NCBI RefSeq assembly: GCF_003573695.1 | Contig: NC_039362.1 | Location: forward strand, 193,312,827-193,376,826 | DNA: 64,000 bases | Direction of reading: 5' to 3' | DNA from: Papaver somniferum | Lineage: Eukaryota; Streptophyta; Magnoliopsida; Ranunculales; Papaveraceae | Part shown: one piece after another, positions 12,249 to 23,125 of the stretch | How the letters are laid out: every line of letters starts with the position of its first letter | How positions within the stretch are numbered: the stretch's first letter is position 1 | Made by a program: the position numbers and the translations under genes | Notes under the pieces: generated by a model | What the model saw: the letters and a program-made list of their open reading frames with translations, nothing else | What the model was told of the DNA's origin: nothing | Databases searched by the model: none

Positions 12249-12303
12249 GAACGGAGAAGTTTTAGTTCTGTTCAGCGAGTGGGAGAACTAAAACTACTCC
12301 GTA
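12249..12303. repeat. Short inverted repeat (hairpin) upstream of copia relic
   Basis: The arm 12249-12269 (with AACGGAG and AGTTTTAGTTCT) is mirrored by 12284-12303 (AGAACTAAAACT then CTCCGT) around a 14-nt loop, about 19-20 pairs with one or two mismatches. It lies directly before the break where copia sequence starts. Confidence 0.6.
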
Positions 12304-12310
12304 TTTCTTT

Positions 12311-12862
12311 TTGGTTTTTCTGGGTTTGAGGTATCTTTATGGTACGGTTGATGTTGGCTTGGAATTTATGAAGGATAGAAGTAACAATCATTTGTGTGTT
12401 GGGTATGTGGATTCTGACCATGCTGGTGATTTGGACAAGAGACGTTCAATTACAGGGTATGTATTTACTGTAGCAGGGGCACCAGTAAGTTGGAGATCAA
12501 TCTTTCAGTCTACTGTGGCGCTTTCAACTACGGAGGCTGAGTATATGGCACTGACTGAGGCATTTAAGGAAGATATATGGTTACAACGTTTATTAGATGA
12601 CTTAGGAGTTGTACAAGACCAACTGCCTGTGCATTGTGATGGTCTAAGTGCAATTTATTTGGCTAAGAATCAAGTGCATCATGCTAGAACCAAACATATA
12701 GACGTACGGTTTCACTTTGTGAGAGAAATTCTTGAAGAAGAATATATTCTACTTGTGAAGATCGATACCAAAGACAATCCAGCTGATATGTTGACTAAAG
12801 TAGTATCTGGGATCAACTTTCGACATTGTTCGAAATTGATCCACATCCTTCCGGTTTGGTGA
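12311..12862 (+). pseudogene. Ty1/copia pol fragment: RNase H domain
   Basis: About 180 codons encode the C-terminal end of a copia polyprotein. Recognisable are the end of the RT connection (LRYLYGTVDVGLEF), the RNase H start with the catalytic aspartate (GYVDSDHAGD), the block SITGYVFTVAGAPVSW, the glutamate block STTEAEYMAL, and HARTKHIDVRFHFVRE near the C-terminus. RNase H would degrade the RNA strand of the RNA-DNA hybrid during reverse transcription. Gag, protease, integrase and RT are missing: similarity stops abruptly at about 12315, so this is a 5'-truncated element. The 3' LTR follows at 13060. The frame itself is intact, implying a moderately young insertion. Confidence 0.9.
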
Positions 12863-13059
12863 AAGGCCCTTTTTGGGTAGAGGTTCTTAGGAATCTGGTG
12901 GGGGCCTTCTAGCAAGGCCATTTGAGAGAACTACGATCGGGTTTGATTCCTATTGAGGATACGTAGGCAGCCAGTGATGGTTCAATCGACGTTGGAAGAT
13001 GGAGGTGATTTTATCTATTGATTGTATCATGCATGAATGCATGATCCGAGGTGGAGAAT

Positions 13060-13473
13060 TGTTGGTAGGTCGGTCAAGGACTAGATTAGCAAATCTAGTT
13101 GGTTAAGGAAACCAAGTACTTGTGTCATAAGTATAGAAGCTTAAGAGGTTTGTCTCTTAGAGCTAAGTTAGGAAACCATATACTTGTAGGAAAGTAATCC
13201 TTGTTAAGGAATGTGTCCACTCCTATTGATGTGTATAAATAGCCATAGAGAGAACTAGAGAAAACGCACCAGAACTAGAAAGAGTTCTCTTCTTCTCTGC
13301 TTGAGCTTTGTATATTCCAACCTATACGATGATATATAAAATTGCTATTCCTTCCCGAGGATTCAACCTCGTTAAATACTTGTTCTTCTTGTGTGTGTGA
13401 TTGTGTTCTTGGCGATATTGAGCTAACTCGTAGTAGTGCAAACCTAGACGCTTCCGCAGGCTTTGGCGCAACA
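13060..13473 (+). repeat. 3' LTR of the truncated copia element
   Basis: The segment begins TGTTGGTAGG and ends GCGCAACA, giving the TGTTG...CAACA inverted ends of LTRs. A purine-rich tract (CCGAGGTGGAGAA) lies immediately before it. A TATAAATA-type box occurs near 13236. No matching 5' LTR is present in the window. Confidence 0.8.
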
Positions 13474-13676
13474 CTTCCCACTCCAAAACCACTTAGAAAT
13501 ACATACCATATAGAGTGCACTACTGAACAATGAAGAAACAAATGATTTATAGTCTCTAATTCCTTCTTGCACATATAACATCTAGTTACCAACGTTCTCC
13601 TTTTGTATTTGTAATTTCTTCCATCGTATATGTAATATTTTCTAAACAATATGATCTTTTGAGTATCTGTTGTCAC
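13474..13676 (-). pseudogene. LINE relic: reverse-transcriptase zinc-binding domain
   Basis: Read on the minus strand, the frame gives LVTRCYMCKKELETINHLFL followed by HCSVVHSIW. This is the C-x2-C...H-x4-C pattern of the zf-RVT domain found at the C-terminus of plant L1-like LINE reverse transcriptases. Only this tail survives. The copia LTR borders it exactly at 13473/13474, so the copia element probably inserted into the LINE remnant; the other half of the LINE is not seen. The frame continues on into the LTR as non-homologous codons. Confidence 0.75.
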
Positions 13677-14608
13677 TGATAGATCTGTATCTTAATTCTT
13701 GCTTACTGATGTTAATGCTTGTCAATTGGTAAAATATTTTACATCTTAAAAACCATTTAGGTCTGAATTAATCTTCTACATTGCAGGAACCATTGTCATT
13801 GTTTGACCAGGATAATTTTATTTTTTGGGGTTTAAAGATGCGACAATCTGACCATTGTTGTGTGGGGAGTGTTCTACTGATAAATTTTATGCGCTCTTTA
13901 ATCAACTTTAAGTCTGCATTTGCTGAGAAGTTTGTCTGGATATTTCTTGAGATCAGTTTGATATTCTAATGAATTTGTATTGTTTAATCAAGTCGATACT
14001 AATTGGATTTTTTAAGAAAATAGCTGAGCAACCACCAGTTTCTTGTTACCTTGGCCATCTCTTTCGCAGCTGTTAGTCTTGTCTTGTGGCTATTCCATTG
14101 AATTGACTGCATCAGATAGTGTTGCCCCTGTTGATATAAGTAAAATTCATACAGGTTATGAGGTAAAGACTTTGACACCTGCTACATGGAAAATGTGAAT
14201 ACTCTAAGCCATTCACTCAATACCCTAGTGAAGAATAAAGTAGATGAAGAGTGCATTTTTAGATCAACAACGAATCTCACGTTATTGAAAATGTACAACC
14301 TATTTTGTGGTAGATTTGAGACTGGAATTCGAGGAGGTTTTAGGGTAAAAGAAGGAGACAAAGGTAGTCACACTAGTTTGTTTGCCGAGGCCGGTTGTTT
14401 TTGAGATGAAGAGCATTATGGTTTTGTAGTGTAAATGTAGAATGTTTTGTAGTGCATTATGAATGAAAATCAAACTGTTCATTCAGCCGGACACCTTTAA
14501 GTTTTCATCGACATTGTTTTGCACGCAGAATTTATATATGCCTTGCAGCAGGAAGAACCAACAAAATAATCACTTTAATGAACTGTTTATTTCAATCTGG
14601 CATATGGA
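13677..14608. other. No gene; contains a duplicated F-box-gene flank (about 13880-14120)
   Basis: The stretch around 13885-14120 resembles 29640-29770, downstream of an F-box copy. Both contain GATCAGTTTGATATTCTAAT-type sequence (one base differs), then TTGTATTGTTTAA or TTGCATTGTTTAA, and a later CTGTTA..GTCTTGT block. It therefore looks like a leftover 3' flank of a lost F-box copy. No coding region is supported. Confidence 0.5.
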
Positions 14609-15564
14609 CAGGGCCGGCCCTGGAATTTTGCTGCCCCAAAGCAAAACCAAAAGCGTTGCCCCATGAATGCGCGTCTCAAGTAATCAATACTACATTGATC
14701 TGTCTTCGTTATTGCCCCAATTGGCTTAAGGCCTTGGATAGTTTTCAAATGATTATCAATTGTGACATAGCCACAACTTTGAAGAAATTGATATGTAGTA
14801 CTGATCTTCCATGAATCCTATATGTATATTGGTGAAATGGAAAGCCACAAACATGGGCAACCAAAGGGAAGGATCTACCCTCATGATAACTCAAAAGAAG
14901 TGACTATTGCATCAAGAAGCAAAACTTTACATCACCAGTTCAATCTATATGTTTACTTGTAACATTGGTCGACTCTCGGAAATGTTAGCACCATTAGGAA
15001 ATAGTCTTCTAAAGTGAAATGAGATCTTTCAAGGAATATTTTTGGATGCAAAATCAGTAATTGTACATGCGTGGTAATCTGTTTTACTCATTAGTAGATT
15101 AGTTTTACTAAACATGTACAGCAAAAAATTGTTTTACCAAACTCTTTTGTTTTTTAGTAAGTTATTAGTAGTTGCCATAACAGTCGTCATTTTTATTTTA
15201 TTTTATGCTAAGGCATACGCCCGTCCTGCACCTGGCAGCGTAGCCATCGACTTACTCCCACAACTCGGCCCTTCTAAAATCCATGTTATAGTTAGTATAA
15301 ATTACACTTGAGCGGAGACTCGAACCGCTGATCTCCTATTTGCGAGTCAGGCTCCTGGCTAACTGGACTAACCCCCGATGATTACGATCGTCATTGATAT
15401 TATGCGTCTCCATCTCTTAAGATGTTTCATAATTAATTATGCTTTAGTCTGAAATATATAAAATCTTGACCATAACCTCTTTAGAGAAAGACCTTCTTTT
15501 GCTGCCCCTCGCAGGTGCTGCCCCAAAGTCAAACTTTGTTGACTTTGCCTCAGGGCCGGCACTG
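14609..15564. mobile_element. Non-autonomous hAT element, 956 bp, copy 1 (carries a SINE)
   Basis: The ends are CAGGGCCGGC and, reverse-complemented, CAGTGCCGGC. Perfect 8-bp target duplications CATATGGA flank it at 14601-14608 and 15565-15572, which fits the hAT superfamily. The same 956-bp element occurs in opposite orientation at 24821-25776 with a different perfect target duplication, so the two are independent insertions of one family. No transposase is encoded. It contains a nested tRNA-derived SINE at 15191-15383. Confidence 0.92.
15191..15383 (-). mobile_element. tRNA-derived SINE inside hAT copy 1
   Basis: Read on the minus strand, the head contains an A-box-like TTAGTCCAGTTAGCCAGG and, 45 nt after its start, a B box GGTTCGAGTCT: the spacing of a pol III tRNA promoter. 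The body is about 110 bp and ends in an A-rich tail (AAAATAAAATAAA). It is flanked by duplications ACAGTCGTCAT (15180-15190) and ACGATCGTCAT (15384-15394), a 9-of-11 match. Length is 193 bp. It cannot fold as a normal tRNA, so it is a SINE and not a tRNA gene. Confidence 0.8.
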
Positions 15565-15572
15565 CATATGGA

Positions 15573-16269
15573 CACCTAATACGCAGGGCCTATGCAAAGA
15601 AAAATATCGTCAAAACTAAATGAGATCCTAGGACAGTAGTCCCTCCACCAAAAAGGAAAATCAAGAAACAAGAAAGACAATCCATTGATTTCAGTATCTA
15701 ATGCTCAGAGGAATCATCTAAGACTAGGTTTCAACTTTCGATACGAAGAATTACAAATGCGTATCAAAATATGGTATCTTATGGACACCCATTAGGCAGA
15801 TTGTGTGAGGTGTTGGAAACTAATAGCTAGACTTCCAACAACTATGGGAAAATATTCAGGACTAAAGGAAAATTTCAATAAATTAAAACTAGAGGATGGG
15901 AAATTCTGGAGGAGGTCTTAGACCTTAGACCTTCTCTTGTCTATATAGTTACTTCTAAAAGATGTGTTGATTACAGAGTTAGACGTAACTCTATCTGATT
16001 AAGTCATATTCAGATAAATACCAACAGCTGCAAAGGAGATAACAAAACCCCATATTAGGCAAAACACAGGTATCCACACTCAAAACCTCAAAAGTCAGCA
16101 TATATACTTAGGAAAATACTAGTTGCTCCGCTAAGTCTCTAGAAACCCACTTATTTGAACCCCAGAATAAGAACCATGTGTATATATATAAGAAAATTGA
16201 TTAAACAATGCAAATTCATTAGAATTTCAATGATCTATATATGGAAATAGTAACAAGAAGTTCTCAGTA
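15573..16269. other. Intergenic 3' side of F-box pseudogene 1
   Basis: No coding or repeat structure is recognised between the hAT element and the end of F-box similarity. Confidence 0.4.
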
Positions 16270-17476
16270 TTATGAAACTAAATGTTGTCGCGGAGGACAA
16301 AAAAATTCATTCACCTGTGTTGCATCGCAATCTTCTAAGCTTTGCACGTATTGCAAGATTAATACCAACTCCAAAAAAACTATTAATATATAATACGAAC
16401 TGCGACACGTTACTTTGATCTTTTTGTGCTTAAAAAGATCAAGAGAAGAACTGCTGAAACTAATGTCAGCTTCTACAGATAATCTGGAGAGCTTGTTACA
16501 TCCATCGCACAAAGCTTTCAACCCTAAATCACCGTAACTTGCTGCACTCGTACAAGGTAAGGTCTTCCAAATTTTTGCAATTCTGACCGATAGCTTCCCA
16601 TCCTTTTAGCTCTACCTCCTTACAGTTTATTAGGCTTAATTTCTTTAATAAAAGGCAACCTTTTGTAATGTGCATTACTGCTTTAGTATTAATAGATGTT
16701 TCTCCAGCCTTTGGAAATTGATAGGTTGCTGAAAGACTTGAAGATTCAAGCCCGCCGCCACTAATAATTTCTTTAACCCCTTCTGGTTTAAGTTTGCACC
16801 AAGCTACTGTAAGATGGGTCTAGGTTTGTGAACACCCTAAGAAGCCTATACCTGTTATATTGCTGCAATATATAATTTCCAATGAACCCAGTTCGCGACA
16901 GTTTTGGAAGAGAATACTTATTGCTGAATCAGTGATCAAGCGACACGATATGAGGCTAACCTCCTTCAAATATGAACAACATTTGGCCAGGACCTCTAAA
17001 CCCTTATCGGTAATAGGAGAAGATATCAAACATATTAATGTCAAACGAGGGAACCAAGAAAACCATAAAGATAAGCTATCTGCATTCTTATACGAGTATC
17101 CTAAGTATAGGTTTTGAACTTTGGATTCAAAGAATGGTGGGTTTGATGTAACAAAATCTGTTATCTCGGGGATATCAAATAGAAACAAATCTTTCAGACA
17201 CTGGAATCGACTTAACAATTTACGAAGAAATACGGGAAAGCTTTCATCGAGACAATTACGATGACGACGAAAAAAGAAAAACTCGCGATTGTTGTTTTGT
17301 ATATGAAGCCATTGGTGACAAGTTAATGCAAAGGATGAACGATCATCTCTAGTTTCTAGATGCTTAGCTATAATACTTAGACAGTCATCAGGGAGGTTTG
17401 TGATACAAGTTGAAATTCTACGGATTTTGCATGGAAGGTCATCACCATCACCATGCACTACAAAAACAGGTCCCAT
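16270..17476 (-). pseudogene. F-box/LRR protein gene, copy 1 (FBL12-like), disrupted
   Basis: F-box proteins of this type are the substrate receptors of SCF ubiquitin ligases. The minus-strand frame 17476-16820 (218 codons) has an F-box at about residues 21-62 (TNLPDDCLSIIAKHLETRDD, then SFALTCHQWLHIQNNN). Leucine-rich repeats follow, including ITDKGLEVL, LITDSAISIL and GFLGCSQT. An in-frame TAG (16820-16822) falls inside the GFLGC-QT repeat. The same frame continues afterwards with CKLKPEGVKEIISGGG and LKGWEAIGQNCKNLEDL up to a frameshift at about 16527. The next frame then supplies GLKALCDGCNKLSRL to the C-terminal end. Order and motifs match, from memory, Arabidopsis F-box/LRR-repeat protein 12. 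The first seven codons derive from a CACTA transposon end. Confidence 0.85.
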
Positions 17477-17640
17477 TAGTGACGGTCGTAAACGTCACAA
17501 ATAGAATACAACCGTCACAACATATACAAAAAACGTCACAAATAATGACAGTTGGTCATCCTCGCTAATAAATTCTCTATTTGTGACGGTTATTTGGCCC
17601 TCATCAATTATACGATCACCGCCGGCTAAAATTTTCCGGC
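17456..17640 (+). mobile_element. CACTA-type transposon end abutting the F-box start
   Basis: The sequence starts CACTACAAAAACAGG, the terminal form of plant CACTA (En/Spm) elements. It is followed by repeated TGTGACGG/CCGTCACA motifs at 17478-17590, typical of CACTA subterminal repeats. I could not find the opposite TIR, so this is one end of an element or a solo terminus. The inner border is arbitrary. Confidence 0.65.
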
Positions 17641-19413
17641 AACGGCTCCCAAGTCTGGTTTTGCACTTTGTTGATTGAATTACTACAAAATGCAATGTAA
17701 AATTTGGCAATTCTTTGATCCTACTCTATATCATTGGGAAGTGATTGTATCACTGGAATAGTTAATGAGCCAAAGTGGATAGGTAAAGGGCCAGAGTCGA
17801 TCTTAACTTTGTTTAACGTTGGATTTCTGTCCTGATAAACCCTCGGTCAATCTAGCATTTTGATATAAAATTGCATTTTCAAGTTGACTAACAGACAAAA
17901 AAGTAATCCAGGCTGTGCTTAACTAAGCCAGTATATTTTTATAATGGCACATTTTTGATAGATTCAAGCATTGGAAATATCATTGGTCTAATAGTCCCTG
18001 GTTCGTATGATTAAGCCATCAGTCCCTTAGATCGCATGGTCAAGATTTTTCTGGCTTTAATCCAAGACTTGCATATAAATAACCTTTCATATCTCTAAAT
18101 ATAGGAAATCTCATTGGTCTAATCTTTACTTCTTTGTCTATGACCTATTTTACTAGCTTAGACCCATTTTACCTACATGATAACCAACATTCTGGCATCA
18201 CTCCTTTGCATTACAAGAAGGCTACCCTCTCTTTAATTCTTGGCTATCTAAAAAAAATCACCATGTAATAAATTACAAGAAGGCTACCTTCTCCATGGTA
18301 TCAACATGTAATAAATTAATTTGTTTCCCTTAATGGCCTAAACCATCACGGACCCGAATCATTGTTTTCCGTTGTAATAATCGAACTCACTTAATCTAAT
18401 AAGCACATATAAACGAACTAAATTCAATATTAAACTTAATTCAAACAATCCCATTTATTGATTATTCAAGAACTTACCTAAATTTTTTCCTCTGATAGGC
18501 TTTTAAAACCCCTCTGTTGTTTATTCTTGATTGCCAGCTTGTTTAGTATAATAGAAAGACATAATAAATCACATATCATTAATTACAAAGGGTATTCTGA
18601 ATCGGCGTTGAGATCATTTGGGATCTTCGTTTTAGAGTTGGTGATGGAGAACTTGGAGGAGCAATCGGGGTGGAAGAAGACGGCGATGGTTTAAGGGATC
18701 ATTTGGGGTCTCTGTTTTAGACCGTCAGATTAAATTGGTGGGCATAAATACGGTTGTTCTTTTCTTTGTTAAAGGGTATTTTATTTAGGATCATAAATAA
18801 ATATGACACATATATGAATGCACGTGCACAATTAACTGCTTGGTAACGGAAAAGTTGACTGAAAGCGGTTTTTACCAATTATCAGTTAAAAAAGGAATAA
18901 TGCAAATTATCTATTTATTTCGAGGGGGACACAAAATCTCCAAAAATAAATAAAATGTTAATAGTTTTTGGAATTATGTATTCAAGGGTTTGATTTAAGA
19001 TTGGGACGAATTTTATACTAAACGAGCACCCAAAAACCAAATATAAAGGGATTAGTTTCAATTTTAGCAAACAAAAACAGTTGATGCAACGGCAAAAATC
19101 CAAACCTTGAAGTAATGAAGTGCAACAGTTAGAAAAGGATGAAGTTGTACATGAATTTGTAGCATAAACCAAGTGGCACAAGCTAATATTTTGGTAAAGC
19201 TTAGATTAATAACTTCAAGCTAAAATCTGCACAAGAATTCATTAACACCCCTATAATAATAATCGGTTTCACATAGATTTCATTGTTATCTGCACCAGTA
19301 GCCAAAAGGCTGTGAATCACTGGAACACACCAAATAGTTCACATCAAAATAATGCCCCTGTTGTTTCAAGATGTAACTGTCTAACTGCCACTCCCAAGCA
19401 AGCAACTGCCAAA
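17641..19413. other. Intergenic, nothing recognised
   Basis: No convincing gene. Short local duplications are present (ACAAGAAGGCTACC near 18215 and 18275; ATCATTTGGG-GTCT near 18610 and 18700), but no transposon ends were found. Confidence 0.4.
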
Positions 19414-19811
19414 TGTAGGATGGAGCAAGAGAGAGGAGAGCACACCGGAAGCAATAAAACTACTACATTGATAATCAAATTTGGTGTACAATTTTTATGG
19501 CTCAATAGCCTACTTATAGTCTCGCAAACTTGACGATCACTCAAAGCGAACTTTCCTAACAAAGATAAAACTCTAAACAAAGACACTTTCCTAACATAAA
19601 GCAAACTCTAAATAGAACTCTTCTAGAACTCAAATACCTTGTTTCTGAAGTAAAGTCGATTTCAAAATATGACACGCTGTGTCAACTTTTCTTGTTGATC
19701 CTTCCTGACTGCGTCAACTACTATTGTTGATCCATGCTGTCTTCTTCATACTTTGTCAACTATAATTGTTGATCCAAAACCAAATCACCATATCTTGGTT
19801 TAACTTCAACA
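19414..19811 (-). repeat. 3' LTR of the minus-strand element
   Basis: On the plus strand it starts TGTAGGATGG and ends CTTCAACA, so the minus strand begins TGTTGAAG. It carries three variants of a TTGTTGATCC/GTCAAC module. It is slightly shorter than the partner LTR at 21907-22316, having lost a small AGAACTATCT-type duplication. Confidence 0.85.
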
Positions 19812-20313
19812 TCCTCCCTTAAACCAAGATATCTTTAACAAACCTGAAACTCTATAACTCATCACCGAGCATTGTATCTCAACTTCATCTCTTGTTTACC
19901 TACTTCATTTGCAGGATTTCCATACTTTTCAAATTCCATACTGGAATTGCTTCACTTTTCACGATCAGACCTATTGTTGTTCTCTCTCACACATCACCCT
20001 TGGTGATTACTTCTCTCTTTTTTTCACTCTCTTATCATCTTCACAATCTTATTGTTGTTTCTTCTTCTTTAGTGTTTCTTATTTATTTCTTCATGATTCT
20101 CCCACAATCTTTCTCTTGTTAAGCTTCTGCAACAAGCAATAACTATCACAAAGTCTGCCACACTTTGCAGGTCTTCCAAGTTTCTGCCACAAACTCTTCA
20201 ACCACACTTGAACTTAACATGTTTGAGCTTAAGCTTCAACATCCTCTCTTAAGCTCAAACATATCCACCCAACATTTCTTGTCATTATAAGTCTCTGAAT
20301 TCGATCAACTTAA

Positions 20314-20452
20314 TCAAATTGTACCAGTCCTGATTGCAATATCAGCTTTGATCTTCCATCAAACTGTACCAGTCCTCCTGACTGCAATACCAGCTTTGAT
20401 CCTCTATCAAACTGTACCAATCCTCTGACTGCAGTACCAACTTTGATCCTAT
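20314..20452. repeat. Three-copy 45-50 bp tandem repeat inside the LTR element
   Basis: Units share CAAACTGTACCAGTCCT, GACTGCAATACCAG and CTTTGATCC with small changes. It is non-coding and internal to the retrotransposon. Confidence 0.75.
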
Positions 20453-21892
20453 TGCGTCTATTTCGAATCCATGACTTAACCCTTCGAATCAACCACTACA
20501 CAAAGCTTCTTCACCTTAATAAACATCAAATCTGCTTTCTGCAACGCCTCTGCCATCAAACTGTTACACTTCTCCACTGCCATCACACTTTTGTCACGCC
20601 TTGTGTCACAAATGTGACCCTTTATTCTATCACACTTCTGTTAAACTATAACAAATATTTTTGTGACAAACCTTTAATAACGCTTCTCTTCAACCATACC
20701 AGTTCCCTGGCAAATTTTTTTTTTAACACCCAGCAACAGTACTTGTTCTCACCTTTTTATTTTTTAGGTCATGAAATCATGTATCTCAATTTCACGATCT
20801 GATCTCAACAAAAGCAACAGCTTCAATTATGGCAGTAACCCCTTGCTTCTTGACTGGTTTCTCGGTTAGCAATGTCAAAATCTTCTCCAACTACTAACCC
20901 AGATTTAGCTACCTTCTCGACTTCGAATTCACGCGACAACCCAACACACTTCTAAATTGCCTCTCAACTGCAACCCAAATCTTCTTCGAACCCACGGCCA
21001 GAACAACACAATCAAACTAGAACCTGTGGTTCCTTCCCAACTTTGGTCTCCGAAATCCAACAAACTAACGACGACAGCAACACATTAATCACCAACTGTC
21101 ATCATCACTGATAACAACCAACGATTTCCATCTTATTTTCTTCCATTAATCATCACAAAACAAGATTCAATCACCATCGCAGCAACCAACCATCATGGTT
21201 TCCCTTCTTTCTGCAACATTTTTTTTTATGTCATCTCTGTTTATTTGTTAATGGCAGCAGCACGCCATCCTGTTTTGCGTTGTAAAACTCTAACTCGTAG
21301 CACCACCTTCTCTAACTGATGGAACCAGCTCATTGCCGACCTTCTCTGTCTTCCTCAGCGTCATCACCACAGCGTAATATCTTCCTGATTTTAGGTTGTC
21401 TTGAAACCCTAAATCTCCAGCAACATCGCACCATAACTCATGACCAATCTATGTGTTGTTCTCAACTCACGACTCTCCATGTTTTACGCGACATTAATTT
21501 CAGAAAAACAACTTCCAAATCCATTAGGAACATCAATTTCGTTAACTAATTTTCTTTGCTCAACAATGCGACAAAGACAAATCAAATTTTTTAAACCCTT
21601 GTCAGACATTCACACAAGATGAACATCAACAACCTCCACTAACTTTTATCTCTTCTTCTTATTTCTGATTGAAAGTTTAATTCCAACGAAACATCACCGG
21701 TTCCATTTTTTTTAACCCTCGAACGCTGGTGAAGACACACGGCTTGACAGTAACAACACTATCCACCTTCACGCGACACTCTCTTAAATCCATGACAAAA
21801 AAACCAGCAACATTTTTATTTTCCTTTTTGATACCTCTACGTGATAACTATGAACCACCTTCTCTCCCTCTCTTCTCTCTTCCTCACACCTT

Positions 21893-21905
21893 GCTCTCAT
21901 ACCAA
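21893..21905 (-). promoter_or_regulatory. Primer-binding site, initiator-Met tRNA type
   Basis: On the minus strand it reads TTGGTATGAGAGC next to the LTR end. This is one base away from the TGGTATCAGAGC site used by many plant copia and TRIM elements. Confidence 0.8.
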
Positions 21906-21906
21906 A

Positions 21907-22316
21907 TGTAGGACCGAGCAAGAGAGAGGAGAGCACACGCGGAAGCAATAAAACTACTACATTGATAACCAAATTCGGTGTACAATTCTTATGGCTCAAT
22001 AGCCTACTTATAGTCTCACAAACTTGACGATCACTCAAAGCAAACTTTCTTAACAAAGATAAAACTCTAAACAAAGACACTTTCCTAACATAAAGCAAAC
22101 TCTGAATAGAACTCTTCTAGAACTATCTAGAACTCAAACACCTTATTTCTGAAGTAAAATCGATATCCAAATATGTCACGTTTTGTCAACTTTTCTTGTT
22201 GATCCTTCCTGACTGCGTCAACTATTGTCGTTGATCCATGTTGTCTTCTTCATACTTTGTCAACTATAATTGTTGATCCAAAACCGAATCACCATATCTT
22301 GGTTTAACTTCCAACA
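21907..22316 (-). repeat. 5' LTR of the minus-strand element
   Basis: It is the partner of 19414-19811; on the plus strand it starts TGTAGGACCG and ends CTTCCAACA. The primer-binding site at 21893-21905 directly adjoins it, which fixes it as the 5' LTR on the minus strand. Confidence 0.85.
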
Positions 22317-22499
22317 ACAAAGTTCGGCAAACCTAAATGTCAAACTAGTTTCCAGGTTCATTAAGCACGAAATAATAATCTTCAATCTTTATATTGAAAG
22401 CAAATGAATACAAACTATATCGTGCATTTGATATAACCCTGTAATTACGTACTTGTTCAAGATATTGATTGTAATTGTTTGTACCTAGAAATATTTCCG

Positions 22500-22870
22500 G
22501 GTACTGAACACAATCGATTTGGTGACGATGATGAAAACTAGGATTTTACAAAAAACAAGCGTAAAGATGAAAGACACGAATTTTACGTGGTTCGGAAATC
22601 TTTGCCTACATCCACGGATGAGTCCCCGTCGGGAGAGATAATTTAATGATGTATGGATTATAATGGTTTTATGACCTCTTTTAGGGTTTACTAGTATAGT
22701 TTCGTGTATCAGGGCCTGACTCTTTAGGGTTGAGATTCCCTTCTATTTATACAGTTGAATACATGGGTTCAACTCTAATTTTGAGATAAACTTCATATGA
22801 AAGCAACTTGATCAACAAGCCATCCAGAAACTTCCAGAATCTTGTTTCAGAGTTTTTGTACTGGGTCGGT
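22500..22870 (-). repeat. Probable LTR remnant, minus strand
   Basis: On the minus strand there is a TATAAATAGAAGG box near 22750. Downstream come CCGTGGATGTAGGCAAAG and CCGAACCACGTAAAATTC, words typical of the R-U5 part of plant LTRs. I cannot find terminal TG/CA borders or a partner LTR, so the limits are loose. Confidence 0.5.
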
Positions 22871-22974
22871 GGGAGAGGGCCAAATTGACATGGGTTTACT
22901 GTTTTGACCAACGACCTTGACTTTGACTGACGGGGTTGATTTTTGCTTTTGAGTGCTACTGCCGATCTCTGACT

Positions 22975-23125
22975 TGCAAACTTCCTTCAATGGAAACATG
23001 GCTGGAGACTGGATGGCTGGCAAGAATAGCAACATGGCTGAAAACTGGATTGTAGATTGGCTGACAAGAAGACTGGCAACATGGCTGAAAACTGGACTAT
23101 AGACTGGATGGCAACACGAATGGAT
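22975..23125. repeat. Imperfect 45-60 bp tandem repeat
   Basis: About three units share AACATGGCTG, AAACTGGA and TAGATTGG/TAGACTGG blocks. They produce the long but unconvincing minus-strand frame across 22847-23488. No other structure is visible up to 23870. Confidence 0.6.

Larger units (their letters stand above)
19414..22316 (-). mobile_element. Non-autonomous LTR retrotransposon, 2.9 kb, minus strand
   Basis: Two LTRs of about 400 bp (19414-19811 and 21907-22316), roughly 95% alike by eye, enclose a 2.1-kb non-coding region. On the minus strand the left-hand feature after the 5' LTR is TTGGTATGAGAGC, very close to the initiator-Met tRNA primer-binding site TGGTATCAGAGC. A purine tract (TTAAGGGAGGAT) precedes the 3' LTR, so the element is transcribed leftward. 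The flanks CCAAA (19409-19413) and ACAAA (22317-22321) are a probable 5-bp target duplication with one change. No gag or pol is present, so it must borrow proteins, as LARD or TRIM-like elements do. Confidence 0.88.

Noticed and set aside
15307..15380. tRNA gene (and its copy at 25007-25079)
   Set aside because: A and B boxes are correctly spaced, but no acceptor stem or proper anticodon arm can form, and an A-rich tail with target duplications shows a SINE.
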